In this document: positions 1 to 19,400 of the stretch, one piece after another | How the letters are laid out: each line of letters opens with the position of its first letter | How positions within the stretch are numbered: the stretch's first letter is position 1 | DNA from: Lepturacanthus savala | Lineage: Eukaryota > Chordata > Actinopteri > Scombriformes > Trichiuridae | Assembly: GCA_030544235.1 (NCBI GenBank) | Contig: CM060469.1 | Span: forward strand, 10,872,017-10,936,016 | Direction: 5' to 3' | DNA length: 64,000 nucleotides | The notes under the pieces: model-generated | The model's database searches: none | What the model saw: only the letters and a program-made list of their open reading frames with translations | What the model was told of the DNA's origin: nothing | Translations under genes and position numbers: made by a program

Positions 1-3700
<3,700 letters not shown>

Positions 3701-3820
3701 ACCGAAGTTCCCGTCGGTCGTACTCCCTCTGGAATGAGACAAACATGCCTAAGAGCTATGTATTTTTTCTACAAACTGCATTTTGTGTCACATTTTTGTT
3801 CTGATCTGCCATGATAAAAA

Positions 3821-3826
3821 AATAAA
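3821..3826 (+). terminator. Polyadenylation signal AATAAA of tmem39b
   Basis: AATAAA about 120 bp after the stop codon at 3700, followed by a T-rich stretch. The implied 3' UTR is short. Confidence 0.7.
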
Positions 3827-3849
3827 TATTTTTGTATTACTTTAAACTC

Positions 3850-5690
3850 TTTGCTTTTATTTGGTTCTAAATAACGCATGTGTCCGTGTCTAATCGGTAT
3901 CTTTATTGCTAGGACCTTCATTATTTCATATATTGCACTATTAAATGAGCTTGTAGGAATTTAATGCACATTCAAAGTGTGTCAACAAGCAAAATGCTAC
4001 AATAACCGTAATGCAATGCAATAGCATATTATGATGTGCTCATGTCATATTAAAAATAATAGTAATTCTTGTTTCAGATTTGTGAATCATTGCCCTGCAT
4101 TGCCTACTTTGCATCACTCCGCTCAACTCTCATTGGTTGTAGGATTCAGGATACTACAGAATATTATAAAAATAAATGCAAAGGTGCATGGGGCTCACAA
4201 ATAACAGATTCAACCAACATTATAATTAAATAATATTGCCCTCTTTAGCTCTAAAGGCTCTTTGGAACAGACACTATATTTTAATATATTTTAACCTATT
4301 AATGTATCTCTTGGTGTGTTCCAAATGTATGTTTAAAGAAAAGTAAATTTTGAGTATTTTTATGTCAAAATCCACTTTTAAGTTTGACATGCAACTTTTC
4401 CATGCAACTTTTAATGCAACCATGAACTTTTCTATGACCCTCCTAAGTCCCGCCTCCCTTGGTTACTGTTGCTAGGTGGGACAAGCTCGACACAGACATA
4501 CTGCCAGGTACAGTAAGATGCTTGATAACTTCTATTAAAGTACCTTCTTGTTGGGACATAGTTTTACAACTAAATATAATTTTCATGAAAGTGACTAAGA
4601 CTTAATTAAAAATCTTTCTCCAAATGAACAGTGATTAAAATAAAGTATATCTAGCAAAATGTAGGCCTCCATTATTATAAAAATCAGTAACATATTCTCA
4701 TCCTAGCTGAGTTAACACATATCCCTTCAGCTAAATCTATTAGTTTCATGAAACTGAGAAGATTATGACTCGAGTTCCAGTCACGTTTATGTTTCAAACT
4801 AAACAAAAACAAAAAGTATGAAACATTTATTAATAAATATAATAGTGAATAAATTAATTGAATCTGCATGTATATATAATTAGTTGCTAATAAACAACTA
4901 TTGTCAATACTATTAGCCTAAGTAATTTTTTAAAAAACTTTCAAATGCAGAGAATATAATATTTATTAATCATTTCAATCAAAAAGGCCTTGGCAGTGGA
5001 TGCCATACATAAAATCCTATGTGAAATTATGTAACATTAAAACTCTATGAAAATAAACCTTATCACTCACCAGTAGAAATTGATTCAATTGATTCGATTA
5101 ACTGATAAAATAAAACAACTACATTAAATTAAATACTATATTAAAAACGAAAGTGCAACAGAAATACTTTAAAGAGCAATATAAGTTAATATTCAAAACA
5201 TAAGTGTGGTAGAAAAAAATATATAAAAATAGGATGTTAAAATGGGAGGGTGTGGCAGTTTATAGTAAACTGTATACAAATACATATTTAAAACTTTGCC
5301 TTAATAATAATAAAATAACCCTTTGACTTAATAAAAAAATAAAATGGCCTAAGTCACCCTCTTCTCTTAGGCCATTGTCCTATGGATTAAAGTGATTTTG
5401 CCAGACGTGGCCAAGCATTAATAAGAGATGATTTAGGCGAAAAACACACTTTCTCATGGGCCATTATTATTTGAATAGGGTCACAATATTCATTTATTAA
5501 ATCATACGGAATGTCCCTTTAACTTACAAGCAAAGTCCCTGCTTCAGGTCGACTGTTTACATCTAGAAAGGCAGCTTTGGCGCCACCGTGTGGTCTGTGC
5601 GCCGCATCGCCAGCTCCTGTGTTTAGTGTTTATTAACAAATCCTCAACAACGGGGGATTAGAGGAATAATCTGATGTAATAATAAATAAA
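3850..5690. other. Intergenic AT-rich spacer between tmem39b and ccdc28b
   Basis: AT-rich sequence with scattered short ORFs. I see no coding exon, RNA gene or clear mobile element here. Confidence 0.6.
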
Positions 5691-5699
5691 GTTCATCAC

Positions 5700-6030
5700 T
5701 GAGTGGCAGCGGTGCTGCTCCCTTATAGAATATATATAATATATATATATAACCTGTATAGATCCCGCTGCTGCTGCTGCTGCTGCGGGGCGGACTGGCC
5801 CTTTAAGAAGGATAAAGACAACAGCTCCGCTCCAGCCGAGCGCATCGCTGCCGCGCTTTATATCCCATCAGGACGTTTGCGCCGGTGCTTCGGAGCTCAT
5901 TCAACATCTCCGTCGAATTTCCCCTTTAGTAAAAAAAAACAAAAAACGTCCGTAGACGCAGGCAGGTTGGGGGGGGGGGAAATGTGACGCTGCGCGCGGC
6001 GGATCTGCTCTCCGGTGCGTAATTGATTCG
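5700..6030 (+). promoter_or_regulatory. ccdc28b promoter and noncoding first exon (inferred)
   Basis: The only GC-rich, CpG-rich stretch upstream of ccdc28b. It includes a CTG-rich run (about 5,767-5,786) and ends with GATTCG followed by a consensus donor GTAAGT at 6031. A matching acceptor (TTTCAG) sits just before 7220, about 100 bp upstream of the start codon. That would make a noncoding exon 1 spliced to the exon holding the ATG. The transcription start cannot be fixed from sequence. Confidence 0.55.
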
Positions 6031-6957
6031 GTAAGTCTCTTTCCCGTGTCGTTCGCGAGACGACACATCTGTTAAAACAGCGTCTTTTCTTCGCGTGAAC
6101 GTAGAACAAACTCCCGAGCGCGGGCGGCGCGCCGCTCCGCCGCTTCTACGGTGTCGGTAAAGCGCGAATAAAAGAGAGATTTGCGCGGATAAAGTTGGCT
6201 TTGTGTACGTCTAGTGGCCATCTTTGGATCGCACTTTGAGCGGAGGCTGGCGCAGCGTTCAGGAGATAACAGCTATAATTATAGTCATCTTATCTTCTGT
6301 AATAGGATAAGCGCGTTTATAGGCCCGGGATGATGAAGACGTTAATGTTCTCACTTCTGATAATAACCCGCCATAAACATTTACAACCACTTTGTTGTGA
6401 CAGTTTGAAGGTTGCATTGGAATACTGTAGTGTAAAATACACAGTATACACGGGGGGGGGGGGCTCCTTAGTGAAATGTATGCATTCTTATTAAAATAGT
6501 ATTATATATATGCAGCATTGTCCAATTGGAGTGCATCATAGAAGTATATCTGTAATGCAAATAGATCAGGAGGCCTTTAAACCCCCTCTATCCCACCATA
6601 GATAAGTATCAGTAATGCAGTGTATTGATTTTCTCATTCAGCCATTTGTCTGCAAGGAATAAACATTATGGATCTATGTGTATAAAATATACTGCAGGCT
6701 CTTCTGTGTTTTGCATCTCGGCGCAGTAGCCGATAATTTCTCAGTTCTTCATGCAGCAAGAGATACAAACAGGATACAGATCATAGCAGGTTTTGGGGAC
6801 ACATTCATATATATATATATATAATATATATGCGCATGTAATTGGTTTATTTGGGAGAAAACTGTGATGAAACCTGAATCCACACTGCTCCAGTTCCCCT
6901 AAATCGTCAAAGGTCTCTTCTCTTCTAGGCTAAAAATATTCTTTCTAGGTTACTGTT

Positions 6958-6980
6958 TCACACACACACACACACACACA
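6958..6980. repeat. (CA)n microsatellite
   Basis: About ten CA units in the ccdc28b 5' intron. Confidence 0.9.
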
Positions 6981-7322
6981 AAAAGGACAGCTGCGTTATA
7001 ATCTTTCCTCTGGGTGCTATTTAGTTGTATTAATGGCGTAACTCTTTCTGCATTGTCACTAGAATGTTCCTAACACTGGATGTTTGTTATGCTGTTAAGC
7101 GTCGGTAGGTTTTTCTACAGAAAGCTGCAGCACTAATGCTGGTGCAGTCCCAGTCTGTAAGAATAAGGGAAGGGGAGGGGGGGCTGCTGGTTTTAAACTT
7201 CCTACCTTTGTAGTTTCAGGATATCCTGGCCATCAACAAGACAGAACCAACCCACCCCGTCCCTCGCCTGACTGCAGGAAACTTTGCTTAAAGGAGAGAA
7301 AAAAGGCCAAAAAAATAAAATA

Positions 7323-10833
<3,511 letters not shown>

Positions 10834-12480
10834 CACAGTGAGGTGTGGAGGACGGCAACCGCGCACACTCCATCTTCTCGCACCATCTAACCAGCCCAGG
10901 TTGCCATGGCATTGATCCAGCTGCCTTAGCAACGGAGCGGAAAGATCCACAGGAGGAGGAGCTATTTTTTCCCATTTGGTCAGTGAACCCGAGGGAACAA
11001 TAGTGACTCAAAGCAGCAAAGCATTAAATGAACTGACAACCAAAATCATAAACCCCCTCATTCATAGCACAAGAAATGACCGGTGGGTTTTACTGAACCG
11101 TTGTGGGAAAGGAACATGTTGTTGACCAACTTGGTTTCAGTTACTTATGTCACCGGGTAACAAATATCTAAATGCAGGTGAGTATATTCATCGCATCATC
11201 GAATATTCAACATTGCGTTTCCTTATTTCATATTATGCTCGGCCTTTTAATTTCCCATCATTTTACAAAGTATATTTCTGTTGGGAAAGGGAGAAAAAAA
11301 ACGTAGCCATATTTAAAGTAGCAAACTCGGTCCTTGTCGAGGATGTTTTAAGGGAGTTTTCACTTTTATTATTCCCGAATGGGTTCCCTCAATTTTTATA
11401 TATTTGCTAAAAAATGTTTAATACTGGAAAAAACTGGATTTAATAAAAAAGGTGGTGACCATTTCGTACAACTGTATTTGAAGGCAATGGAGATCTAATG
11501 TACAAAATGTTTGATTCAATTAAATGTAAAATGGTCGCTATGATGTTTTGCAGATATTTAAAGGGGTTAATGTGGAATGTGAGTTGGAGGATTTTGTCAG
11601 GGCTTCATCAGGGCTGCCTTTATTTATTAGTAGCATCCCTCCAAGCACAAGCTGCTAGTCCATCCTGCTACTGAAATGCTGTAACATCACCTACTGTAAC
11701 ATGTGGGGTCACAGGGACTCTGTCCACACTGACATTCACTCCTCACGACACTGTGTTAAATAGCACATTCATATAGTGATGCAGCAGTTCAATTTCAAAA
11801 CGGCAGCTACTTTCATAGTTAAAGGTTCAGGGGGGTGAGTTAATGATTTGTGTTTTGATTTCAAACTTGACCATTACATGTAATTCCAGAAAAGCCAATT
11901 AAAGAGACAATACTGTTGAATCAGAGGAATGAAGCGTCTTACATCATCCAGTAGTTTAAAAACGTGACACTGTTCTTTTTACAGCTTGCTACGCCTACCT
12001 CTTCTCCAAGGCCTCAGCCTGGATAGCCTCTATAGCAAAGGCTACATTTCATGTGACTGTATTAGAAAATACTACACAGCCGTTTTCTGGTACAAGTGAA
12101 AGAAAACTAAAAAATTCTCTCCTCATTCATTAATGCATTGTATTCATTGACCGTATCCGTTAATAAATGCAGATTTGGGAACTTCAGAGGCAGAAAATGT
12201 GTCGTTTGTTGTGGACGGAATTTAATTCCCCTTTCATTTTGAAAAGTGAATTAAACCGTCAAAATTAAAAGAGCAATTCCACCAATTTTACCCATGAAGT
12301 AATTTCTACACTGTCTGAAAACAATTGCATTAATAGCTGTAGCTCTTGAAAGTCTAGAAAACTGATAAAATCATCCATTTCATGAAAGTTCTGATGGCTC
12401 CTTTAAGGGCATCGTTTCTAAATATGCGACCTCCCCTCTACCCCGATCCCACTTAATTTTAAAAGAGGCACACACAAGTT
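10834..12480. other. ccdc28b 3' UTR and tail-to-tail spacer to togaram1
   Basis: Downstream of the ccdc28b stop. An AATAAA at 11442-11447 is the best + strand polyadenylation candidate, although an earlier ATTAAA near 11,023 could also serve. The rest is unique AT-rich spacer with no coding exon seen. It is also a synteny junction between genes on human chromosomes 1 and 14. Confidence 0.45.
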
Positions 12481-12501
12481 AGTTTTACAGAAATAAAACA
12501 C

Positions 12502-12507
12502 TTTATT
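12502..12507 (-). terminator. Polyadenylation signal of togaram1
   Basis: TTTATT on + (AATAAA on the gene strand), about 960 bp past the stop codon at 13463. The implied 3' UTR is about 12,480-13,462. Confidence 0.6.
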
Positions 12508-13462
12508 ATATATCAATCTGTCTTTGCTCTTGTTCCGAAACAAGTTCAATATAATTTAACAATAGATGAGTTAAAAGGCTACTTAAAGACTGGCACTATA
12601 CTGAGACAGAATCATCGATCTGGGCCTTCGCTGTTTCTCAGGTAACCCCAGGAGTAATGCTCAAACTCCTTTCCCTTTTGAAACCAACCTTGATATAGGC
12701 ATCAGTGTACATAGATAGATATCCCCTTAACAAAAATATAAACAACTTTGATCCTGCCAGTAAATTTTGGTCATGCAAAAAAAAAGGAAAAAAGAGACAG
12801 TATCAACTCAGCACATCATTAACAGGATTTTTAAACCATTACACAATAGATAAATTATTTACTGTACCATCATACAGCATACGATTACAGACCAAGCTAA
12901 TACTGTGCAAATACACATGAGCTGTACAAAAGTATTTTGTACTATTCTTGTTAATCTCAATTTCACAAATCCTTAAAACAACTACGTAAGACATCTTAAA
13001 AATATCATATCACGTTTGATACAACAGCAAAAATATACACTTTCGGGTCCCTGTCTTCTTCCTTCTTTTTGTGCATTTCAGTTTTACATTCTGCAAAAGT
13101 GTTTGTGATTCGTCTACAGTACATGTTTAGATTATGAAGAAAAAAAGGGTGACAATCATATGATGGTAAAATGTAAGACTCATGATGTCCATCATGATAA
13201 TGAGCTACCTTTTCAAAGTGCAAAGAGAGCAGGTTTGAATATGTTTAAGACCTGATGTCGGTATGTATGTTACAATTGTCCGTGCGTCTGTACCAGAGGA
13301 AATCTCACTGAGATAAGAATAAGAGCTCCTAATCTTTAAGGACTTTCTCTTTATTGATATAAAAGTGCAGGCACTATAAGAAATGTAGAACATCTCTGTC
13401 TTCAAGTAAGGTCAATGTTCTTCTCTTCCAACATTTGGTAGTGTTTGTATTCTGCTTTACCT

Positions 13463-16400
13463 TTAGGACGAGGTCCTCAGGACCTCATTTAAACCTTTAT
13501 GGATATTGGCAGGTTGGGAGGCAGCAAACTCAGTCAGGGAGGGGCCCATCTGGGCGTAAAGGGCTTGGCACAGGTTGGCGGTAGCACTCCGCACACTGCC
13601 GCCCCGGCCATGAATGGTCCCGCTGTGGGTAGAGGTGCCCAGGAGGTGCCACAGCAAGGGCAGCACTTTCTGCTCCACCATCTGTGGCTTGCGAGGATAG
13701 AGGTCGGTCACAAGATCTGGATATTAAAAAAAAAAAAGGAAACTCAAACCAATTCGAAAGCTGAGGCTAAAACATCACTTCTCAACTAAATCGATCATAA
13801 TGGTTACAACAGCCGTACCTGCAACCTTTTGGATAAGATCCACCTTCGCTTTGCCGTTTAAAAACTGAGCCTTGGTGCAGAAAGGCTGGAGAAGGAGAAT
13901 GTTATCTGTTAAGGAAAGAAAACAATAGAAAAAAAATAAATACAGGCAATTTAAAAAATTAGACTGAATTTCAAATCGAACCTCTACCAAATGTTTTTTT
14001 TCCCCCTCCCACATCTTGGAAATAAGTACCAAGGTTTAAGATTAGTGCATTAATAGCTCCAATAGCAGCAGAGTAGATGGCGTTGTTCTTGGAGTTGAGG
14101 TGATTGTCCACGATTGCTGGGACTAGGATGTTGACCACTTGGGACAAGTTGTCCTTCATCAAGTGAATAATTTTCTGTAGAGACTCGAGTGCATACAGAT
14201 TGACCTTGCTGTTGGATTCCTGCAGCCTGGCCTTGAAGGCATCAAACACCTGACAGAAGGGAGAAGAACACACGTTAAATGGTTCACTGATGTTTCCTTG
14301 ATGATTTAAATAAAAACAACCAATTTGCGTTACATAAAAAAATCATTTGAGGCAAATAGTGCAGTTTCTACTAACCGGGAATATGCTATTGATGACCATA
14401 TTGGGGTTGTGCTGGGAGTCGGTCACTAGCTGGTCGATTCCCTTGATCCGCTCTCTGAAGTCCTTTGAACCCAGCAGACCAGAGATCTGCTCGATGTATT
14501 CAGTCTTGTCTGCGATACTCTGTGTCTGAGCTCTACAGCTGTAATGGCTATTGGACTCCCTGTAGATGAAGCAGAATATATTAAATGTGATACACTCCAG
14601 GAATCTGTGAGTTAAATATTATTCGCTAACTTTCCATATGTACTTATGCAGTTTGTGTAAGTGACACTTACTGCCGTACTAGATAGTTACACCCACCTAC
14701 TGGTCTGGTTAAGTGGCTCTCTGGTGAGAGAGGAGGCCCGGACTGTGCCACTGCCTGGGAGGGAGCGTCTGCCTCTGGCTGACTGGGTGTCTTGGGGCAT
14801 CTCACCGAGACCCTAACATCATGTACAATCTTGAGGTAAGATGACAATGTTTGACCACTAGCAAACTCACAAACAAACTCTGATGTGTATCAAACACATG
14901 TGGAACAAACACACGTGAGTTTGTACCTTTGTCTTGAGAGTGAAGACGGTGTATCTGACAGTCGGCAGGTCTTTGGTGGGGATATATTTCTCCAGAATCT
15001 TGTCAAAGTCTGGATGGGAAGACAGAGACAGCAGCATCCGACGCCCATAGTACCTGTGGGTTGAACCAGTGTGAGTAATAATCAACAACCATAAGCAGCA
15101 TTGTGTAAAGCAGGTATTTCTTCTTCAATATAAATATTAATGTCAGTTATGGTGAGGGATGCATAAACAAGAGCAATGTAAATGCAGGTTGATTCAACTC
15201 AGCAGCAAATTGAATCCTTTACTGTCTAATGCAAAACTACAGATTTTTCTGGTCAGCCACTGTATGCCTTTTAAGAAATTTAACCTATTCCATAGGCGAT
15301 GGAGATGACATGCAACAAAGGTCTTGAAATGTTATGGTTATGTGATGTGTGTCTTAACAACTATATTACCGGGCTGCACCCTGTGTATTTTATGACATGC
15401 AATCCCAGATCAAGCAAATCACCATCCATCCGTCTGTCCGTTTTCTATACCGGTTTATTCTTCACTAGGGTACCAGGGGTCTGCTGGAGCCAATCACAAG
15501 AAGCAGGGATACAACCCAGACAGGCTGCCGACAATCTACTGTTGGGCGCACACACACTCATACCTACAGGCAATTTAGAGTTTTCAATTAAGCATATTTT
15601 TGGATTGCAGGAAAAAGCTGGAGAACCTAGAGTAAATCCATGCAGACACGGGGAGGACATGCAATATTTTACTTTTAATCTAGACCATTGGTACATTTTA
15701 AAGGTGTGGAGTGATAACTGTGTTTTATTTAATTTAGAATGGACTATTCATTCAACCAGTTTAAAAAACTGGTACTTACTTAATTAATCAGAAAATATGA
15801 ATGAATCTGAAATCAGGATTTGTGCAAAATGCATATGTTGTTTAATTGAAAACTCTCCACATACCTGGCTTCCTGTGAAGAGTCCTGTGCGAGCTTGGTG
15901 ACTGCGGGTAAGATTCTGTCAGTGAGATCTTTACCTCCAGAAAGGAGACGGGCAGCACCGACCTTCTCCACCAGATCGGCTAAATGCTGGGCGGTGCATT
16001 TCCTCACCACTGCACTGAGATGACTTAACAGCAGAGGGCAAACCAATTCAGTGATGAAATATTATTGTTGTTTAAATTTGGTTTGAGGAGAATGTGCAAT
16101 TGTCAGTTTAGTGAAAAAGCCTTTACGCTGCATTTATGTAGTCAGTCTATACTGACCTGAGTCCCCCAGAGAGTAGAGCATTGATTCCACGAGTGGGAGT
16201 GCAGTGCTGCACCATGCACTCCAGTGCTGCGTCAACATCCTGCCTAATAAAGGCGTTACTCTCCCCGGCCTTCAGCAGTAAGGCTTTAACTGTCCCCTCC
16301 AGCTCCTGGTCCATTCCCTTTTGCAGGTGGCTGTACAGGTCACCCAGTGCCGACACTGCAACCCTGGATACACCTGACCGAAGGTTCTTCACCTGAATTA

Positions 16401-19400
16401 TAAGGATATTAGAATAAGTGTGAAACAACATAAACAGCATGGATTAAGCGTCAAACTGAACATGGTCTTGTATATTAAAGATACAGCATTAACCCACAGA
16501 CAAAAACAATACAGCATTTACAAATGCACTTTGAAGTCAGGGCACATTGACGAATGAAATTGATCTGGAAAAAAATCAGATATCAATATGTAACCCAGAA
16601 GAGAAGCAGTTCTATTTCAGAGAGTAATACACTCTAGGCACGGGAGGGTTATACAATGAGAAATGTTACCTCTTGAATGAGACACAGACAGACATCATGA
16701 AGCCTGCCCTGGAGTGTGTCTGAGTGGTAGTGGGCCAAAGAACGCAGGAACATAAGACCTTCCATCTTCTTCTCCCTTAAAAAAAAAATAAGAAGAAAGA
16801 TAGAAAATCAATATCTTCTATTTTCCCCACATGGTCTAGAATCCTCTGTAGGAACCTTGGATTTGATTTGGTTATCAGTGTCTGGATGAAAACTATTCTC
16901 CTCTGCAGCATCTGGGATGCTGTCACAGTGTTTCTCACCAGTCGTCTGAGTTCAGCAGGTTGAAGCTCTGGGTCAGTGCCAGCTCAGGCTTGGAAAACGG
17001 ACCCAGCTCTGCAGGCTCCGACAGATTTTTCTTGTGGCCAATAGCACCGGGGGACAGCTCATCTAAATGGCCCGTCAGACACCACACAACACAGACACAC
17101 AGATTCAGTCTCACGTTACAGCTCTATCGGTCTGAAAACAAGTAGTGTGTGTGTGGGCGGCGGTGCATTAACAGTAGGTTGTCAAAACAAAGCATTGTTG
17201 CACATTATCCAAAGCAAACATCTTATTCACCCATGCTCCGATGGCTTTGACGGTCTAATTAATGTTCCAACATTTTCTATAAACATAGACCTGTTAAAGC
17301 ACTGGGTCATCTATTTATAATGCAGTGGAATATTGCTAAACTGCAAGCCGGTGTCAAAAGCCAATTGAGAGGAGGCAGGGAGTAGAATACTGATGATACA
17401 TGAGTCATAAGTTTTTAAAAAGTAGAAGATTAAGTTTGACATTTTGCGTAGCATGTAGATGAAATGCTGGGTTTTCTGATCCACTGACCTGAGCTGTGGG
17501 ACTGTGAGGGTCGGGTCCTGCTGAGGCTAGGAGCCCTCCTAAGACGGGACGTGTTTTTGGGGTTGGGGGGCACTGTAGGTGGACTTGGCTGGTGGGGAGG
17601 AGTGAAACTCTTGATGGGACTTCGGGGGCCAGATGGGCTGACAGGCGACTCGTCAGAGGGAGGTTCTGCTTTGGTGGAAGTCAGTGTGCTGCCGTTCAGA
17701 TGCAGATCTTCAGCAGAGAGGAGAAACATTTCAAGTCTTTGGCGACAAACACTGTGAGCTCATGATTCATTTCTTTATGACTACAGGAAAAAAAACAACA
17801 TCTAAAATGCATAAATACAAATATAATGATTTAAGACAAATTAGAAAAATGTTGTAAATTGAAAAAAACTATTTTCTTCTGCTATTTAATTAATTTAATA
17901 ATAATTTCATTACACAAACTTACTAAGTGGATTCTTAATATAGTTTATTTCCAACCAATAGTACAAAATCTGAAAAAGTAAAACTGGCAACAATCTGAAC
18001 TTTAATTGAAACTCTACATTATGAGGATATATGAATTAATGCATAAATTAAAAAAAAAAACATTGAATAGGTTTTTCAAAATGTCTCTTGCCTTTAATGA
18101 TCAATGCTACGTTCTCCTCTGTAGGCGAGGGCGATAGCATCTGTCGGACACGGTGGCGTTTTTTGTCCCGTTTGTGGTCCTCATGACCAAGCTGCCCCTC
18201 CGCCTGATCCAGACGCTGCAGCCGCATCTTATCCCGACCAAACCGTGCATTCTTACCCCTTTCCTGCACATGCATTGGTAGAAAACACATCAGGTGAGAC
18301 TTTGCTAACTGGAAACTTTCTATACTATGATTTCTCATTTGACAAAGTCTGACTAACCTTAATCTCATCTGGGCGAGGGCTGTCATGACTGTCTGGGTGA
18401 CTGGTGGACAGAGTGTGGCTGTAGACTCCTCCCGAGTGAACAGCGGGAGGTTTGGCTGCCAAATCACCCTGCTCAAGTGTCAAGGCCACTCCTGGACGAC
18501 TGGAGGACACTGCAGTGCCTAACATGCCTACAAAACACAAGGGTGGTGTTTGCAAATCATTTAACCGTATGAACGGAGAGGTGGACGCCACACTGTCTCA
18601 ACTGCTGAATGAATTAGTAATAAGGTCTACTGAAAATTTTAACAGTGGCCAGTTTAATTGTGATCATGACGGGGCAAACTGTTTGTGGTGTTTCTTTGAA
18701 AGTTTACCTTTCAGTCTGTTGTAACAAAACACTGAGCTAAAATATTATTTCAGCCACAGAGCAAAGATTTGGATAACTAAATAACGATTTATGACCAAAC
18801 TGACCTGTTCCAATCACTCCTTCAGGCATGTCCATGGCCGGTGAGTTCCTGCTGTTGTGGCTCTGAGAACCTAAAGGGCAAAGGAAAGGACTGATTCAAT
18901 TATTTGACCATAAAAAAAAATGTAATTACAAGATGAATGCAGGAGAAGTCTTTGTTCTGTTGGAAACAGCTGTCTTACCTTTGGCAGGTTTCAGAGCTCT
19001 GACTGAATCCCGGAAGGCTGGTTTAACCAAAGGAGGGGAGGGTCCTGTTGTCTCTTCCTCTGTTTTAAATGTTCCGTTGGAGTAAGGGACTCTCTGCCCA
19101 ACGACGCCCACCTCAGATGAAAGTTCGTTTCTCTGAGATAATACTTTACAGAGCAAAAACAAAAAATAAAAAACAAGGATTAAAAGCAAATCGCTAGACA
19201 AATCAATAAAGCTTTGAGACTTATCAATCTCTCTTTTTATACCCTGAAGGCTGCTGAAGTCCATGGACACAGAAGACCTCAGTTTTGCAGAAGGCACTCT
19301 TGCAATGCGAGGCTTCATTCCTGAAGAGGCAGAGTTTCCAGGACTGTTGACAGATGTGACGAGTGATAAATTACTAATGAGATTTTGCCCACATCCACCA

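Noticed and set aside
18926..19318. Continuous 130-codon minus ORF containing LLLILVFYFLFLL, looking like a membrane segment
   Set aside because: The hydrophobic part is an intron (19144-19242) between two togaram1 exons with proper donor, acceptor and phase.
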